Part shown: positions 43,169 through 55,010 of the stretch, in pieces
How the letters are laid out: the number at the start of each line of letters is the position of its first letter
How positions within the stretch are numbered: position 1 is the first letter of the stretch
DNA from: Terana coerulea
Taxonomy: Eukaryota > Basidiomycota > Agaricomycetes > Polyporales > Phanerochaetaceae
Reading direction: 5' to 3'
Length of the DNA stretch: 64,000 nucleotides
Assembly: GCA_024811115.1 (NCBI GenBank)
Contig: JAKOGH010000732.1
Span: 62,001-126,000 of the forward strand
The notes under the pieces: model-generated
What the model saw: only the letters and a program-made list of their open reading frames with translations
What the model was told of the DNA's origin: nothing
Databases searched by the model: none
Made by a program: the position numbers and the translations under genes

Positions 43169-46100
43169 GGACCTCTCTGACCTGTGACCAACATCCTATG
43201 CGCTAAGACTAATCTCTTCGAGTAACCATGTAAGTATCTTCTCTTGAGAGCAATGGATTTATGAGGTGGGGATGCATCCAAGGATATCTGATAGGCTTGC
43301 ACTTCCTACGCCGTGATATACGAGGCGGGAAATCTCGTCTAATCTCGGTAAACATTGACGAGACATTGAGCACGAGCGCAGATCACTGCGATCATGTGCG
43401 ACTCATAATACACGTATAATATTTACTTTGCCGCATGCACTTGTCATCGTAGAGGTCCCTTGGGTATAGTATGTCTGTTCTGCACTGGAGGTGCTTCTTC
43501 TTTGTGGCGTTGGGCTATTGGCGCCCACCCATCTCTCTCGCTCTCTCTCATCACCTCTCCCATCCCCATCCGCACACTCACGTCCCGTCTCATTCAACAC
43601 TTGAGATGAGTTCAGACGACATGCTGGTAGTCACTACTCGAATTTCATGCACCCTCGTTGTGGGCTGCGTTCGCTAGGCCGGCTTGAATCCGCCAGCTGA
43701 ACAGCAACGTCCCACCACCCGGACGGTCCACCTCTCCGTGCCCTCTCGACTCTGCGCAAGCCGTCCCGTCGGAATAGAGACCTCAAGTTTCATTTGAAAG
43801 TATGCACAGGTGCGGAGCTCAAAAATGGCGCGAATGCATCGAGTGCACCGGCGGCTACAGCGACCGCAAGTCCTACCCTTCTCTTCACGAGACACTCTCC
43901 AGCACTCGCCCTCCTCAGCACACACGACGTGTCGTGCGACTTCGGGCTCTTTCCCGTCGACTCTCTGTCCTATGATGCATTGATTTTTCGCGTCCCAAGT
44001 TGATACGCGCGAATCTTGACTTCCGACGCTGGGCTCTTTAACGCATCGCACCAGGCCCCAATCTCGGCTCTTTCGCAGCTAGGTTCGACAGATGCTACGA
44101 CTTGAGCTGAAGGCTGGCGTAATAAGATCAGTGCAGTGACCTTGCAAAGTTTGAGAGCAGCCACTTACAAAAAGGCGAAGGCAGCACTCACAGACTTCTC
44201 GGGAAGACACCCAACACTTCTGGCCCCGCACGGCTCTCCAACATCCGTCAGAGTCACGGCAACAATGCTGGTGTGCGCGTTGCTGCATACGTACCGCTAG
44301 GCCTGTGTCTGAAGGCGCTCGACGGGCCTCTAGTGTTGTTCACCGGAGATCTAGTCCCTGATCCCAGCGCATAAGCACCGACCGTCCACTGCAAAGACTC
44401 CACTGATCCCGACGCTTTGATGCATTGCCGGGCATGAGAGCCCTGCATGCCGCCCTCTATGACCGAGTCCGCTACCGAATGCTAGCAAGGGCGGCGCGCC
44501 TTCGCCACTTCCCGACCTGAACGCCGCCCAGTGCGTATGCTGGCAATGGGCACCGGCCGGGTGGTCTGACCGCTGGCCTCTTGTCTCATGCACGCACATC
44601 GCCCGGGACCCGACCTCCATTCACTTCATACCCCGTGGTCTCATCCGCCTGACGGCGGTGCTTGGCCCACTCGGGTGCAAACGACGGCTTTCCCGTCAGC
44701 TCCAAGTCTACGGCGCCGGACGCGCTTCCTGTGGTCCGGTAGCCGCACGGGTCGACGACGGTCGACATTGCGGTGCCACCGCTTCCTCGGTACGTTCCTC
44801 TCCTCCCACCCCCGTCGGTTCCGTCCTAACTCATCTCCCGCAGACATGACTGAACGGGAAAGCGTCTGAATGCCGAATACGCGCAGCCCGGGCGCGACCA
44901 GTTGGGCAGGAGGGAATGTACACATCACACGGGAAAGCGACGGCGAAGTCACTTTGCCCGGGATAGATTATAGATCCCGCGCCGCCGCCATGGGGCCACG
45001 CCGAGTCCAATTCGTGCGTGCGCGAGAGACCAAGCCCCCGCATGCTGCTTGCACCGTCGACCACCAGAGCGGTGAGCACGAAAGAAGCAAGGCAGGGCGC
45101 AGCGGCTGGCACACCTGCCCACGTGCAACATGACAATTAGACCCACCGAGAACAAGAGGCTTGGGACGTACCTGGGCTGAGAAGCTCGAGCGCTTCAAAG
45201 CTGTCGAGCTCGCATCCGCTTGACGCGGTCTGCGTCCCGCTGAAGCCTCGGTGCAGAGTAAGCAGACAGATAGATATGCGGGCACCTCGCTCTCCTCTCC
45301 ACCCGCCCAGCCGCGGTGAACTGGCACACCGACGGCAGGACGCTGTCCGACACTCGAACGGCGGTGGCGTCGCACGTCCAAGACCGTCCGCATTGCGTAT
45401 CGCCGAGCTCTCGGCCGCGGGACGGCGATTTGTTGCCTCGGCACTATTGCAGACCGCGCGACTAGACCTCAGGGGGCTTGGGCAGGAAGATGGCGGTCTC
45501 ACCGGGCTCTTCGAGCGCTGCTCGACGGACGACGTGCCTGTCGTCGATAGCTCAGCCGCTGCTTAATCGGAGAGCGGACCGTGGCAGCATGCGGTGTTCG
45601 CGGCAGCATCTCGCCAGCGTCCGACAAAGTCGCCGCGTAGTGGCCCTTCATTTCGACCTGCAGACGAAAACACGGGCGTCTATCCCCGTCAGCCCAAACA
45701 GCCTCTGGAACAAGAGATTTAGGCGTACCTCGACCGCACAACATACCCCAACAAGGGATCAGCCAGCCAGCACGCCGCCGCCGTCCGCTCGCTCGCTCGC
45801 TCGCAACCAGGCGGGGCCTCGCAGTGCTTGCAGAGTCACAGCGCAGTATGCATCCCGTAGGGCGTAAGGAGCCTGAGAGGGCATTATTGCTGCACAGTTC
45901 GATGCACGGATGTAAAGGCAAGCCTAATCAAATACAATATAAGATGTACACAAGCGCCTTGAATAGTAATAAATAAGTGTTTGACATACCACTGGCGGAC
46001 TGTACAGCATGCCTGAAAGATAAGAACATATTTGTGAGTGCCGTGATGCATTACAGAAACTGTAATACATACTATATGAAGGATATGAGGACTAGACTGC

Positions 46101-46280
46101 AGGATCTTGTGTCCGCCATGCAGCAATGCCCGCCGATAAACTCTCGTGAACTGAATCCGGCATCGTTGCACATGGACATGGGTCCATTGGCGCCACACGA
46201 GGAGACAAATATCTATATAGACAAGGTCAGCATGAGTTATTTGATATGGCTGTAAGGTGACATCACTTGGATGTTGCGCA
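43169..46280. other. Gene-poor stretch after copy A
   Basis: No gene is recognised. Several 60-160 codon frames overlap on both strands in the GC-rich 43.7-45.9 kb part. One minus-strand piece near 44600-44760 (VDPCGYRTTGSASGAVDLEL) has protein-like composition but no supporting exons or family. Confidence 0.4.
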
Positions 46281-46288
46281 TGGGGAAT

Positions 46289-46646
46289 TAGTGATAGGCA
46301 GGGGTTTGCAAACCCTCCAAGGGTTAAGGGTAAGGGTACAAAGAGTAAGGGTAAGGGTTGGAGAAAGTTAACCCTTGTCTGCCAGGGGTCTGCATGCAAA
46401 TGCCAGACATGTTGCTGGATAGGGCTGCAAGTGTTGTGAGTGCTTTCAATATCAATGCAAGCTACTCAAATAGAAGGCTGACATTATAAGTGAATGAAAA
46501 AAGCACTCAAAGCACCATTTTCTGCCCATTTTGGCAAGAGTTTGAAGGGTAGCCCTGACCCTTACCCTTTATGAGGGTAAGGGTTTTGGAGGGTAAGGGT
46601 AAGGGTTAGCCTTTAAGTATGAAGGGTTTACCCTTGCCAATCACTA
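46289..46646. mobile_element. 358-bp hAT-type MITE with GGGTAA subterminal repeats
   Basis: Terminal inverted repeats match TAGTGATWGGCARGGGT (15 of 17 positions), fitting the hAT end consensus YARNG. Perfect 8-bp target duplications TGGGGAAT flank it at 46281-46288 and 46647-46654. Inside are many GGGTAA/TTACCC units in both orientations near both ends, typical of subterminal transposase-binding repeats, and no ORF. Confidence 0.87.
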
Positions 46647-46654
46647 TGGGGAAT

Positions 46655-49600
46655 TGCATGAGAGGTATGTCGATGGACGAAGCCTGCTTCTCGCCAGCCG
46701 TCAGGATGGTAGGTGCAGCCTGGGTTGGCATTTGAAAGACACCTGGAATGCCGTAGAGATGCCTCATAGTACAGCTGCGACCGTCAGATCAGTAATAGTA
46801 GTAAGACCATACAAATGGCCACATGCCTGAATAACTGACAGTTACCGCACTAGTAACAGCGCCGGAGAGTACAGTAATACAACATTTACCACATCCCTAT
46901 CAATGCCATTCAGTACGCATTCAATATGATGAGGGTTCGGAGTTACTTACCTAGGGCCATAGTCTTACGTTCACAGTCCACTGTCTGGTATACCGATGTC
47001 TGAGTCATTCAACGCAACATCTGCTCGCCACGACGAGCGAGTGGGAAATGGCGTGTGTACTACAATGAGGAAAAGGTCTGGACTGGACAGCGGTATGAGT
47101 GCATGGTTCAGCGAGACTATAGCTATTAGAGTGACTGACGTGATAAGCTGACAAATAAGGTTGTAAAATCTGTGCAATTCAATCAGTAAAAGAACGGACA
47201 CGCAAAAAGAATTGGTCCTCACCTTTGCTCTACAGTAGCACCAGTATCACGGCAACTAGGCGCAGCGTCTATGCAATATTACGGGTATAGAGGAACACAA
47301 GAACGGCTACAAACAATAACTCCAATTTAGCATACAACCTAATACAGATCAGCGCGCTTGCACTTACCATTCATTGATAGCGCCATATTGGAGAGCGGCG
47401 TAGAAAGCGAGCGAGTGCAATGTCCCGAACAACGACGAAAAGCAAAAGAATTGGGTCGTGCAGCAAGGCAGGCGGAAGGGCCAGCTCGAGAGAGAGCAGA
47501 GAGGGAGGAAATGAGGAGGGGGAGGAAGGGAGGAGAAGAGGAGGCAGAGGGGATGTGTTCCTCAGCCATTCCCTTGCAGTCCTTTATACCCTTCATCTCG
47601 GCACTTTCGGGATCTATCGCCTCTGTCCGTTGCTCTTTCTGCCCTCGCGTTCACACGGCGTACCTGTGCGCCGGCTACGCCGCTCCAACTGCTGAGACAG
47701 CAACAACGAAAGGGCCGAAATCGAGCTCGGCTGTCTCTTTGTTGCTGTCCCAACGCAGCAGCCTGATCGTACATCTGATTGAGCGCGCGCTCCATCACGG
47801 CATGCCGTGAGCTTGCGCGTGCGTTACAGGGTGCCTCCGTCGGAAGATGCGCTTAAGCACGCAGTCCAGAGCGTGCGGGAAGGCTTCTAGCATAATCCCA
47901 CATTGTGTCAGTATCCAGGTCCTTTTGTTGTCTGTATAGTGCACACACCTCGGCTAAATGGGGTACTCGACCTGCCTGAGCCCTCCTGGCATTGGTTGCA
48001 CGTCACTTCTACTCCAAAGGCTTCAAGCAAGCCGTCTCGCAGGTAGAGTGCGAATCCGACGTCCGAGAAAATACCATGTACCGATGATAGGTACAAGTTC
48101 GCACTCACTTGCCGGCATCACTGATTTAATGCCAATGATCTGTGAGCCGGAATGTTGAGCAGACTATGTCATGGACGGACGCAAGTTGAGCGTGAACGGA
48201 CGCAGGGCGCTGTGAGCGCGCTGAGCATGCTTCTTCTTTGTGGCGTTGATGGCTATGGCGCCTTGCCATCTTTGGCCGCTTTCCGGAGAAATTCTGGCCT
48301 TCGCTCCTAATCCTGACTTGTTTGGACCAAACTCCATGCGCAGGTTCTGCGCCTCCGCTCGCATGAATGTCAGCAACTGCGTCAATCCTCTTCGACTCCG
48401 GCCATTTCGAGGCCAACATGCATCCCTCTTTGTGAAAATAACTTGGAGTGAGAGAATTAATCAGTTTTCGCGCGTTTACGCACTGCTGATGTTTCACAGC
48501 TGGGCTACAAGGCACCGACATTTGCACTATGCATCTAGGACACATGAGGAGAATCAAGTATAATAGATGACATGCTTTGGGGTATGTTTTTGGTCACGTC
48601 GCGGACACAAACTCGGGTTTCAGCATCCGGGACACAGAAATTGTGACATTCTGATCTTCGAATGACAGACCGCCGTCTACTGCCGCCTACCTTCATTAGC
48701 ACTGCCTTAACATATTTTTACCATGCAACTGGCACCATCAAAGCACCACCGTCTTGCATCGCATCAGACTCATTGCGCAGCAGCCAAGGCACGAGGCGGT
48801 GATAACCCGTCAGGCCGTCGCCTAACAAGAGGACTAGTGCAGGCTCCGTGGGTTTCGCACTTCATACAGCCGCAACACGGCACCTTCTCCATTTATACAC
48901 CAGTTCCCTAGGCATTGCGGGTGATGGAGCTTATCACTTTGATACGCTCTAAACTGCCTGGGATACCTGTGCCCTGGAATTAACAAATCAGCCTTCCTGT
49001 CAAATGCCAAGACTTGCAAATAGGGGTTAGACCAACTGAATTATCTTTGGCAGTACCAGCACAGCGAAGCAGAACCTGCCAGCTCTGCCATGCTGGGCTG
49101 GTATGGCCAAAGGCACAGACAGGCACCAGACAATATTCTGCGTGAATGTGAAAATTGATGATCAGAATTCCCTGGTTGCGTGCGTCTCGAGGTGCCAGCT
49201 CGAGACATCGCCTACCAGGGCTTACGGTTGCAGGGCTGTTGTGTCACCTGCTGTTCTGATCCTGCTTCAAAATGGTGCCGCCCGGTCTCCATGCCCACAC
49301 TCCATTGGCGGACGCCGGAAGGTGGAAGCCATTGTCCTCTGAGTTGCCGCTTGCATTGACATTGCCCACCACAGCCTGGCCTCGTAATTCCTCTTCTGTG
49401 CAATCCACATCCCGCTATCACAGCTCCGTGCCCACCCACTGCGCGCCATGGCCATCCGAAAGGTTCCCAAGACAGAATGGCAACGTCGTAGTGCCCTGCA
49501 TCTGACCCGTAGAGGCAAGGCATTGACACAGCAGCAGCGGCCGCGCCGAATACCTCGTGAGTCCAGCAATCTCCGCCGCGTCGTGCGCATAAATTGACAC

Positions 49601-49900
49601 TTCAGCATGCCTCTCTTGCAGACCTCGCCGTGCGCGCACCACAAGCCGCGATTCGCGCGCGTCGCCACAAGAGCGAGGCCACCAACGCCCATTCTGCCCG
49701 CGCACCACGAAGGCACGGCAGATCGCATTCCGGCGCCCGCGGCCTTGTCGGCAGATTCGCAAGCCTGCATTCGTGTCGCGCCTGAAGGGAGAACGGTGGA
49801 CGGACGAGGTGGAGGCGAGCACACGCGGCGCGTGTCATGTAGCCAGCAACACATTCATATGAATATGTGCGTCTCATTTTCGTGCGCGCCGTCTCGTTGT
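46655..49900. other. AT-rich, gene-poor stretch
   Basis: No gene supported. Minus-strand frames up to 195 codons near 49.3-49.85 kb are overlapped by plus-strand frames and lack domain or splice evidence. A purine-rich tract lies at 47482-47550. Confidence 0.4.
47482..47550. repeat. Polypurine tract
   Basis: About 70 nt of almost pure A/G on the plus strand, built of GAGA and GGAGGAA units, with only occasional C or T. Confidence 0.6.
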
Positions 49901-50493
49901 CGTCAAACGGAGCTGACGGCGTGGTGCCGCAGGGGTGTTCATATGCCGTTCAGGTGAAGTCGCGGTCCCGCTACCACGACACACGAGCCGAGCCGACGCA
50001 TTGCCATCGGTAGCGAAGACGGCAGATCTATCGCGAAGAGTGAGCACTAATAGACTGAGTGCAGAAACATTTGATGCTCACCTGAGCACCCGAAACGCAG
50101 TGCTCTACCAACGCACGCAAGGCCTTGATGGCGGGGCTTGGGATGGAGGGTGCGCCGTACTCGGTGCGGTGATCCAACGCCCGACGCGCAAGCGATCTCG
50201 CGATCTCGGCGCGTGCCCAGTGCACCGCGTACGACAGCCGGCGCGCCGCCCCGCATAGAACGGCCGTCCATCGAGGGGCGCGTCCACAAGTAACGCGCCT
50301 GCACGGCGGCGGGCAGGTCCTCCTCGGCGGAAACGCTACGCCCGTGCACTTCCGACGCCTCTTCGCCATCTTCCGCGTCACCGATCGGACTAAGCGTCGC
50401 CACCGGGAGACGAGGATGGATGCGGCGAGGACGCACACAGCGACGTCGGCGAACCCGAGACGCATGGTGCAGAGGCCGTTTCGGCTGACACTC

Positions 50494-51010
50494 AATAGAC
50501 GCCCATGTCTGCGTTCTGGAGCGAAAATGACGGCTCCTGTGCCGGGAGTGTGTCAACGCGCAGCAGGATGCCGCCGCGTCCGACGTCCTCCGCCTCCACG
50601 TGCAGACCCGAAGCCATGTCGACGAGAGCTTCTCGTCCCCGAGCAGGGCCCGCGAGGGCCCTGCGAGGTCTCGCCGCGGCCGTCTTGGTCTCTGGGGGCG
50701 GCGGCGGCGGCAGCGAGCGAAGCACCTATGCCGCAGAGGCTCTTCGGGGGCGACATTCAATAGACGCCCGTGTTTTTCATCTCGAGGGTGGCGGCGTCGC
50801 ATCGCTCGCCGGGATTTTGTCGATGCACCGCGGGATGCAGCCGCGTGCAACCTCCTGCGGTTCGACGCCCACGCCCGACGCCGCGCCGCGCCGCCGCCGC
50901 CGACGGACTCCCGTCCCCGAGCAGGGCCCGTGAGGGCCCTGCGAGGTCTCGTCGTCGTGGTGTTGGTCGCTGTGGAGTGCGTTCCGGGTCCAATTTGTTG
51001 GTGGACGATG
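50494..51010. repeat. Two degenerate tandem units of about 265 bp
   Basis: The motif CAATAGACGCCC recurs at about 50494 and 50759. A near-identical 39-bp block, CGTCCCCGAGCAGGGCCC and onward through CTGCGAGGTCTCG, follows each at 50635-50675 and about 50912-50952. The middles have diverged but on the minus strand encode related peptides (SGLHVEAEDVGRGGILL and SGVGVEPQEVARGCIPR). Confidence 0.6.
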
Positions 51011-51071
51011 AAACGGCGTCGCGCGAGCGGGGTGCACACGCAGGGACATCCAGACACTAACTGCCACGTGT

Positions 51072-51972
51072 TTAGGCGGGGCACTCCGCAGTGTCCGGCG
51101 GCGGCGGCGCGACAAGGACATGGCCTGTCAATACCATTGGAGGGTCAGTGTTCACGTCTACCAAGAGTAAACTGTCTGAACTGACCCGTTGTCCGTCTCC
51201 CTGCAGAGTGCGCTGCCGCACGTGCGAGGTCGCGCCGTAGGGGTGCTCGAGCCGCCGCTTTGCGGGTCGATTTTGCCGTTCTACGACAGATCGACGCCCC
51301 GCGACCGGGGTCCGACGCAGGCGCGCCGCCGCCCAAGCCCGTTCGAGCCCACGCGGCGTTGCCGGATGCCGTCGCCACGGCGGCGCACCGATGCCGCTTG
51401 TGTGCGCAGCGGAGGGCAGCATGGCGGGTCGGCTGCGCCGTTCCGCAACGCGTCGCCGTCCGGCAGCCGACGTCCAGGCCTCCGCCCTGTGCGTGGGCCA
51501 GACTACGTCGCTGAATGCCGGAGACACGGCGGCGCGTCGACGCGCATGGCGTGCGCCGCGGATGGGCGACGGCTGCAGGGAGCGTCGGGGCGGATTTCGT
51601 CGTTCCGCAACGGATCGCCGTCCGCCGACCGGCGTCGCGCCGACACGCATCCGTACGGCGCGCGGTCGACTCGGCGCGCGTCGGTGTGCGGCCGCGGCGT
51701 CCGTGCATGTTGAGACGATGGACGTTTCTGCGGACGAAGGGTGAGTTTTGAAGATCCTCGAGCGAGATGTACTCTCGCTCACCTGAACTGTGGCCTGTAG
51801 CGGAGGCCAGGGTCGCATCCAACAGCGCACGCCGTCGACGCGCCCGTGCCTGTGCGTATGGATAGCGGGGTTGCCGTTCCGCAACAAACATGCGTCCGGC
51901 GAGCGGCGAGGGCGCATCTGATATCGAAATGGTCATGGACATGCGTGCGCACACCCAGGCTTGCGTTTTCAT
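51072..51972 (-). CDS. Putative Arg/Ala-rich protein with four internal repeats
   Basis: Exon 1 (51972-51783) begins MKTQAWVCARMSMTIS. An intron at 51782-51728 (GTGAGC...CCGCAG) joins GHSS to ETSIVSTC, and exon 2 runs to 51072, giving 282 codons in frame. Four copies of one motif keep the same frame across the intron: AGRMFVAERQPR, GGRRSVAERRNPP, AGRRRVAERRSRP and AGRRSVVERQNRP. The last three are spaced about 54 residues apart. No family recognised. GC-rich DNA opens frames by chance, so this remains tentative; the opposite strand also shows plausible splice sites. Confidence 0.4.
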
Positions 51973-52681
51973 GGCCTGTACGCGGCGGGAGGAGTCTACA
52001 ACGAGACAAATGCAGTGAGTGTCTGCGATTGCTCCGCGAGCCCTGACTGTACTGACCTCGAACCGACGTTGCCGCGCAGCCCTCATTCACGCGAGTCAGA
52101 AACTGTCAGTTTCGTGGTCGGTTATGTTGGCCGACGGCGAGATCGCCCTGTGAGCTCTCGCAGTGCGCTTCGACGCGCGCGCGTTGGTTGTACAAGGTCA
52201 GACGGGCACGGCGCATCTTTTCCGGTGGTCGCGGGGGCGAGCAGGCGAACAGCGCTTTGGTGACCGGAACGCACTGGAGAGGGGGCGAGGGGGCAGACAG
52301 ACGCTGCGCGCCATTTGGAGGGGTCAGCGCGCGGACAGAGTGAGGAGAGAGATCTGGGGAGGGACGATATAGCAGCGGACGGGACGAATGACGCAGGCAC
52401 TGACCGGCTGCCACGAGCGGCTGAGAGATCGGACGCGGCGCACAGAGCGACTGCGCGAGCCAGGACGAGTGAGCCCGCGTCCGACGGGCCCACCACGCAG
52501 GAAAGGAAGCTTACGGATAACTATACCCCTGTACTGCCCTTTCTCGTGTTTTTAGATAACACCTTTTTCCCTTCGGAGGGCGAACCCTTGCCCCTGCGTT
52601 GCGTGCACAGCGCCCGTGGACAGCGACTGACAAGTGAGAGTGAGAGTGACAGCGACAGCGACAGCGAGCGAGCGCGTCCAG
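51973..52681. other. Intergenic before copy B
   Basis: No gene supported. Near 52635-52675 there is a short simple-repeat tract of GAGAGT and GACAGC units just before the duplicated segment begins. Confidence 0.4.
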
Positions 52682-55010
52682 GCAGGCGGCAATCACAGAC
52701 TTCCCTGGAGAAAGCGACGCGTCGCGATTTGTCCACGCGGGGCGGTGACCGCGTCTCGCACATTTTCCGTTGCTAGCGGGCGTCTGATCTCTCCGTTCCA
52801 GACGTCCTTCCGACCAGACTGTCCTTTTATTTCCTGTCCCTACCCCGTCCCCGCCGAGCCAGGCCCATTTCCTCTCTGTCACTTCTACCACGACCTTTAA
52901 AACCCCATACGACCACCACAGGACTAGGCACGACGGCGAAGGCTGCCCATCCCAGGACGAATAGATCAATGAGTGCACCATAATCGAACAAAGTGGGCCG
53001 AAGTCCTGCCTCTATTTGAGGAAGCTGAATGAAACCATGTTGCAGACATCATATTATTCCTCCCACCATGCTGGGATTTCTGCAAAGCTTTGTATCGTCG
53101 AAACCACCGGAAGCAGCGGAGGGAGATGATAACAGCAGCATCTCGAGCTGCGAGACAGACTGCGACTGTGCAAGCTGCACGGTGCGTGCGGAGTCACTGT
53201 GCCGTCTGAATGGTACTGACCGCTCTTTACAGCGTGCCGAGGATGCACCTGTCACACCAGAGTGGACCGAACCCCCACATATGCTCAGAGACGCAGGGTA
53301 CAGAGCCATCATACAACTCGCTGAGGCGAAGCAAGACGCATCCAACTGCCATCATCTCCTGGACACCCTGCAACAAGCCCATGATGAACTGCAGGTGTGC
53401 CCCGCCATCTGTCTATATTTGTGCTCTATCATTCATATCACGTCCAGGCCCGCTATCATCTTCTGGACAGCCTGAAGTCGCAGCTCACGCATGACCTCGA
53501 ATCTCAACTCTCCGCTGCGCAATCCGTGTGCACGAATGTCACAGGCCAGCTCCAGAGCGTGCGCGACGCGCTCGAGCAACAGACCGCGTCCGGCCGCGAC
53601 CGTGAGCGCTCCCTGGCGTCCCTGCAAACCGAACACGACCGCCTTAGCACCGCGCTCCGCGCCTCCGACGAGAGCGTCCTGAAGGCCTCGGCCGCCCACG
53701 ACGCCGCGCGCAACGAGCTCGCCGACGCCCAACTCTCCTTGTCGCGCGAACGCCAAGTCACGTCCCAGCTCTCCGACACGCTCTCCTCGGAATGCCGCAA
53801 CTCGGAACGGCTCGCGAACACTCTAGCGGCGTTGGAGGCCGAGCGCACGGAGCTGTCCCAAGCACTCGCGCGTGTGAATGCAGACAACGCGCAGCTGGGG
53901 CTGAGCATCGGGCGGCTGAATGATCAGCACAGAGAGGAGAGGGAGCAGTTGCTGGGTGCGGCGAAGGAGAGAGAACAAGGGTTGAGGTCGAGGCATGGGG
54001 AGAAGCAGGCCGCGACGATGAAACAACTAGAGACCGCGAACGCGTCGCTCGCGCTCCAAACACAGAAGCACGATGCCGCCATTCTGGAGGTGAAGGCCCT
54101 GGAGGAGAAGCTTGCGTCCGTCTCTCGGATTCTGCACACAACAGAAACCGAGTTGGAACAGACCAAGCAGGGGTTCCAGGACCTGCTGCAGCGTTTCGAG
54201 CTGCGCGGAGACGAGGTCACCAAGCTCTCCAGCTCAGTGTCCGACCTGGAAGCGAGGAACGCCAGCCTTGAGTCTTCCCTCCACCACACCACGTCCAAGC
54301 TCGAAGCAAGCCAGTCGTCTTTCGCGGACGCACAACGCAGGAACGATTCCCTCGCCCACGACCTCGACGTGCTTCGCACTCAGTCCACTGAGAAGACCCG
54401 TGAACTCACTCTGCAACACCAAGACACCCTTCAGGCGCTCCACGCCCTCGAGGAGGCTGTGGCCGCGGAACGGAGCTCCAAGGAGGAAGCTACCGCTTCT
54501 CTTGAACAAGTCCGTGCTCAGTACGCCGAGGAAGTGGAGAAGCTGAAGACTGAGATCGAGGAGAAAACTTGCGTTATAGCTGACGTCACCTCTGCCACTG
54601 AGGCCGCGCACGCGTCGAAGGCGCAGGTCGAAGCACAGTTGGCAGCGCTGTCCAAGGAGATGCATGCGCGGATCGACAACCTTACGGAGGAGCTGCAGGC
54701 TAGGACGCTGGCTTTAGGGCAGATGGAAGCCGCCCGGGACCACGCCGTTGAGGTGCACGCCAGATGCGAAGTTGAGCTCGCCATGGCGCGGGACGAACTG
54801 GCTGAGACGACCCGGCAGCTGCAGCAAGAGCTGACGACCAAGTCCGAAGAGCTTGCTACCGCGGAGGCCGCCAAGCACAGTGAACACCGCGCGAGGGAAG
54901 AGCTGCGAGACGAGCTGGACGGGCTGAAACAGAAGTCCGAAGAAGCCCTGGCGCATCTGCGCGACGAGGTCGAGTCACTCACGCAAGCCCTCGAAGCTGA
55001 GCGAGCCGCC
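52682..55010. repeat. Segmental duplication, copy B
   Basis: Counterpart of 39627-42925 without the transposon. It contains the duplicated promoter and the first exons plus about half of the long coiled-coil exon. The interrupted site of copy A is intact here at 53037-53045. Confidence 0.88.

Noticed and set aside
46300..46640. Interstitial telomere repeats
   Set aside because: Units are GGGTAA/TTACCC, not the fungal TTAGGG, and they lie inside a MITE with terminal repeats and target duplications.
50047..51084. 345-codon minus-strand frame
   Set aside because: It crosses the two tandem 265-bp units in different frames, so it does not follow the repeat coding register. It is probably a GC-driven open frame.
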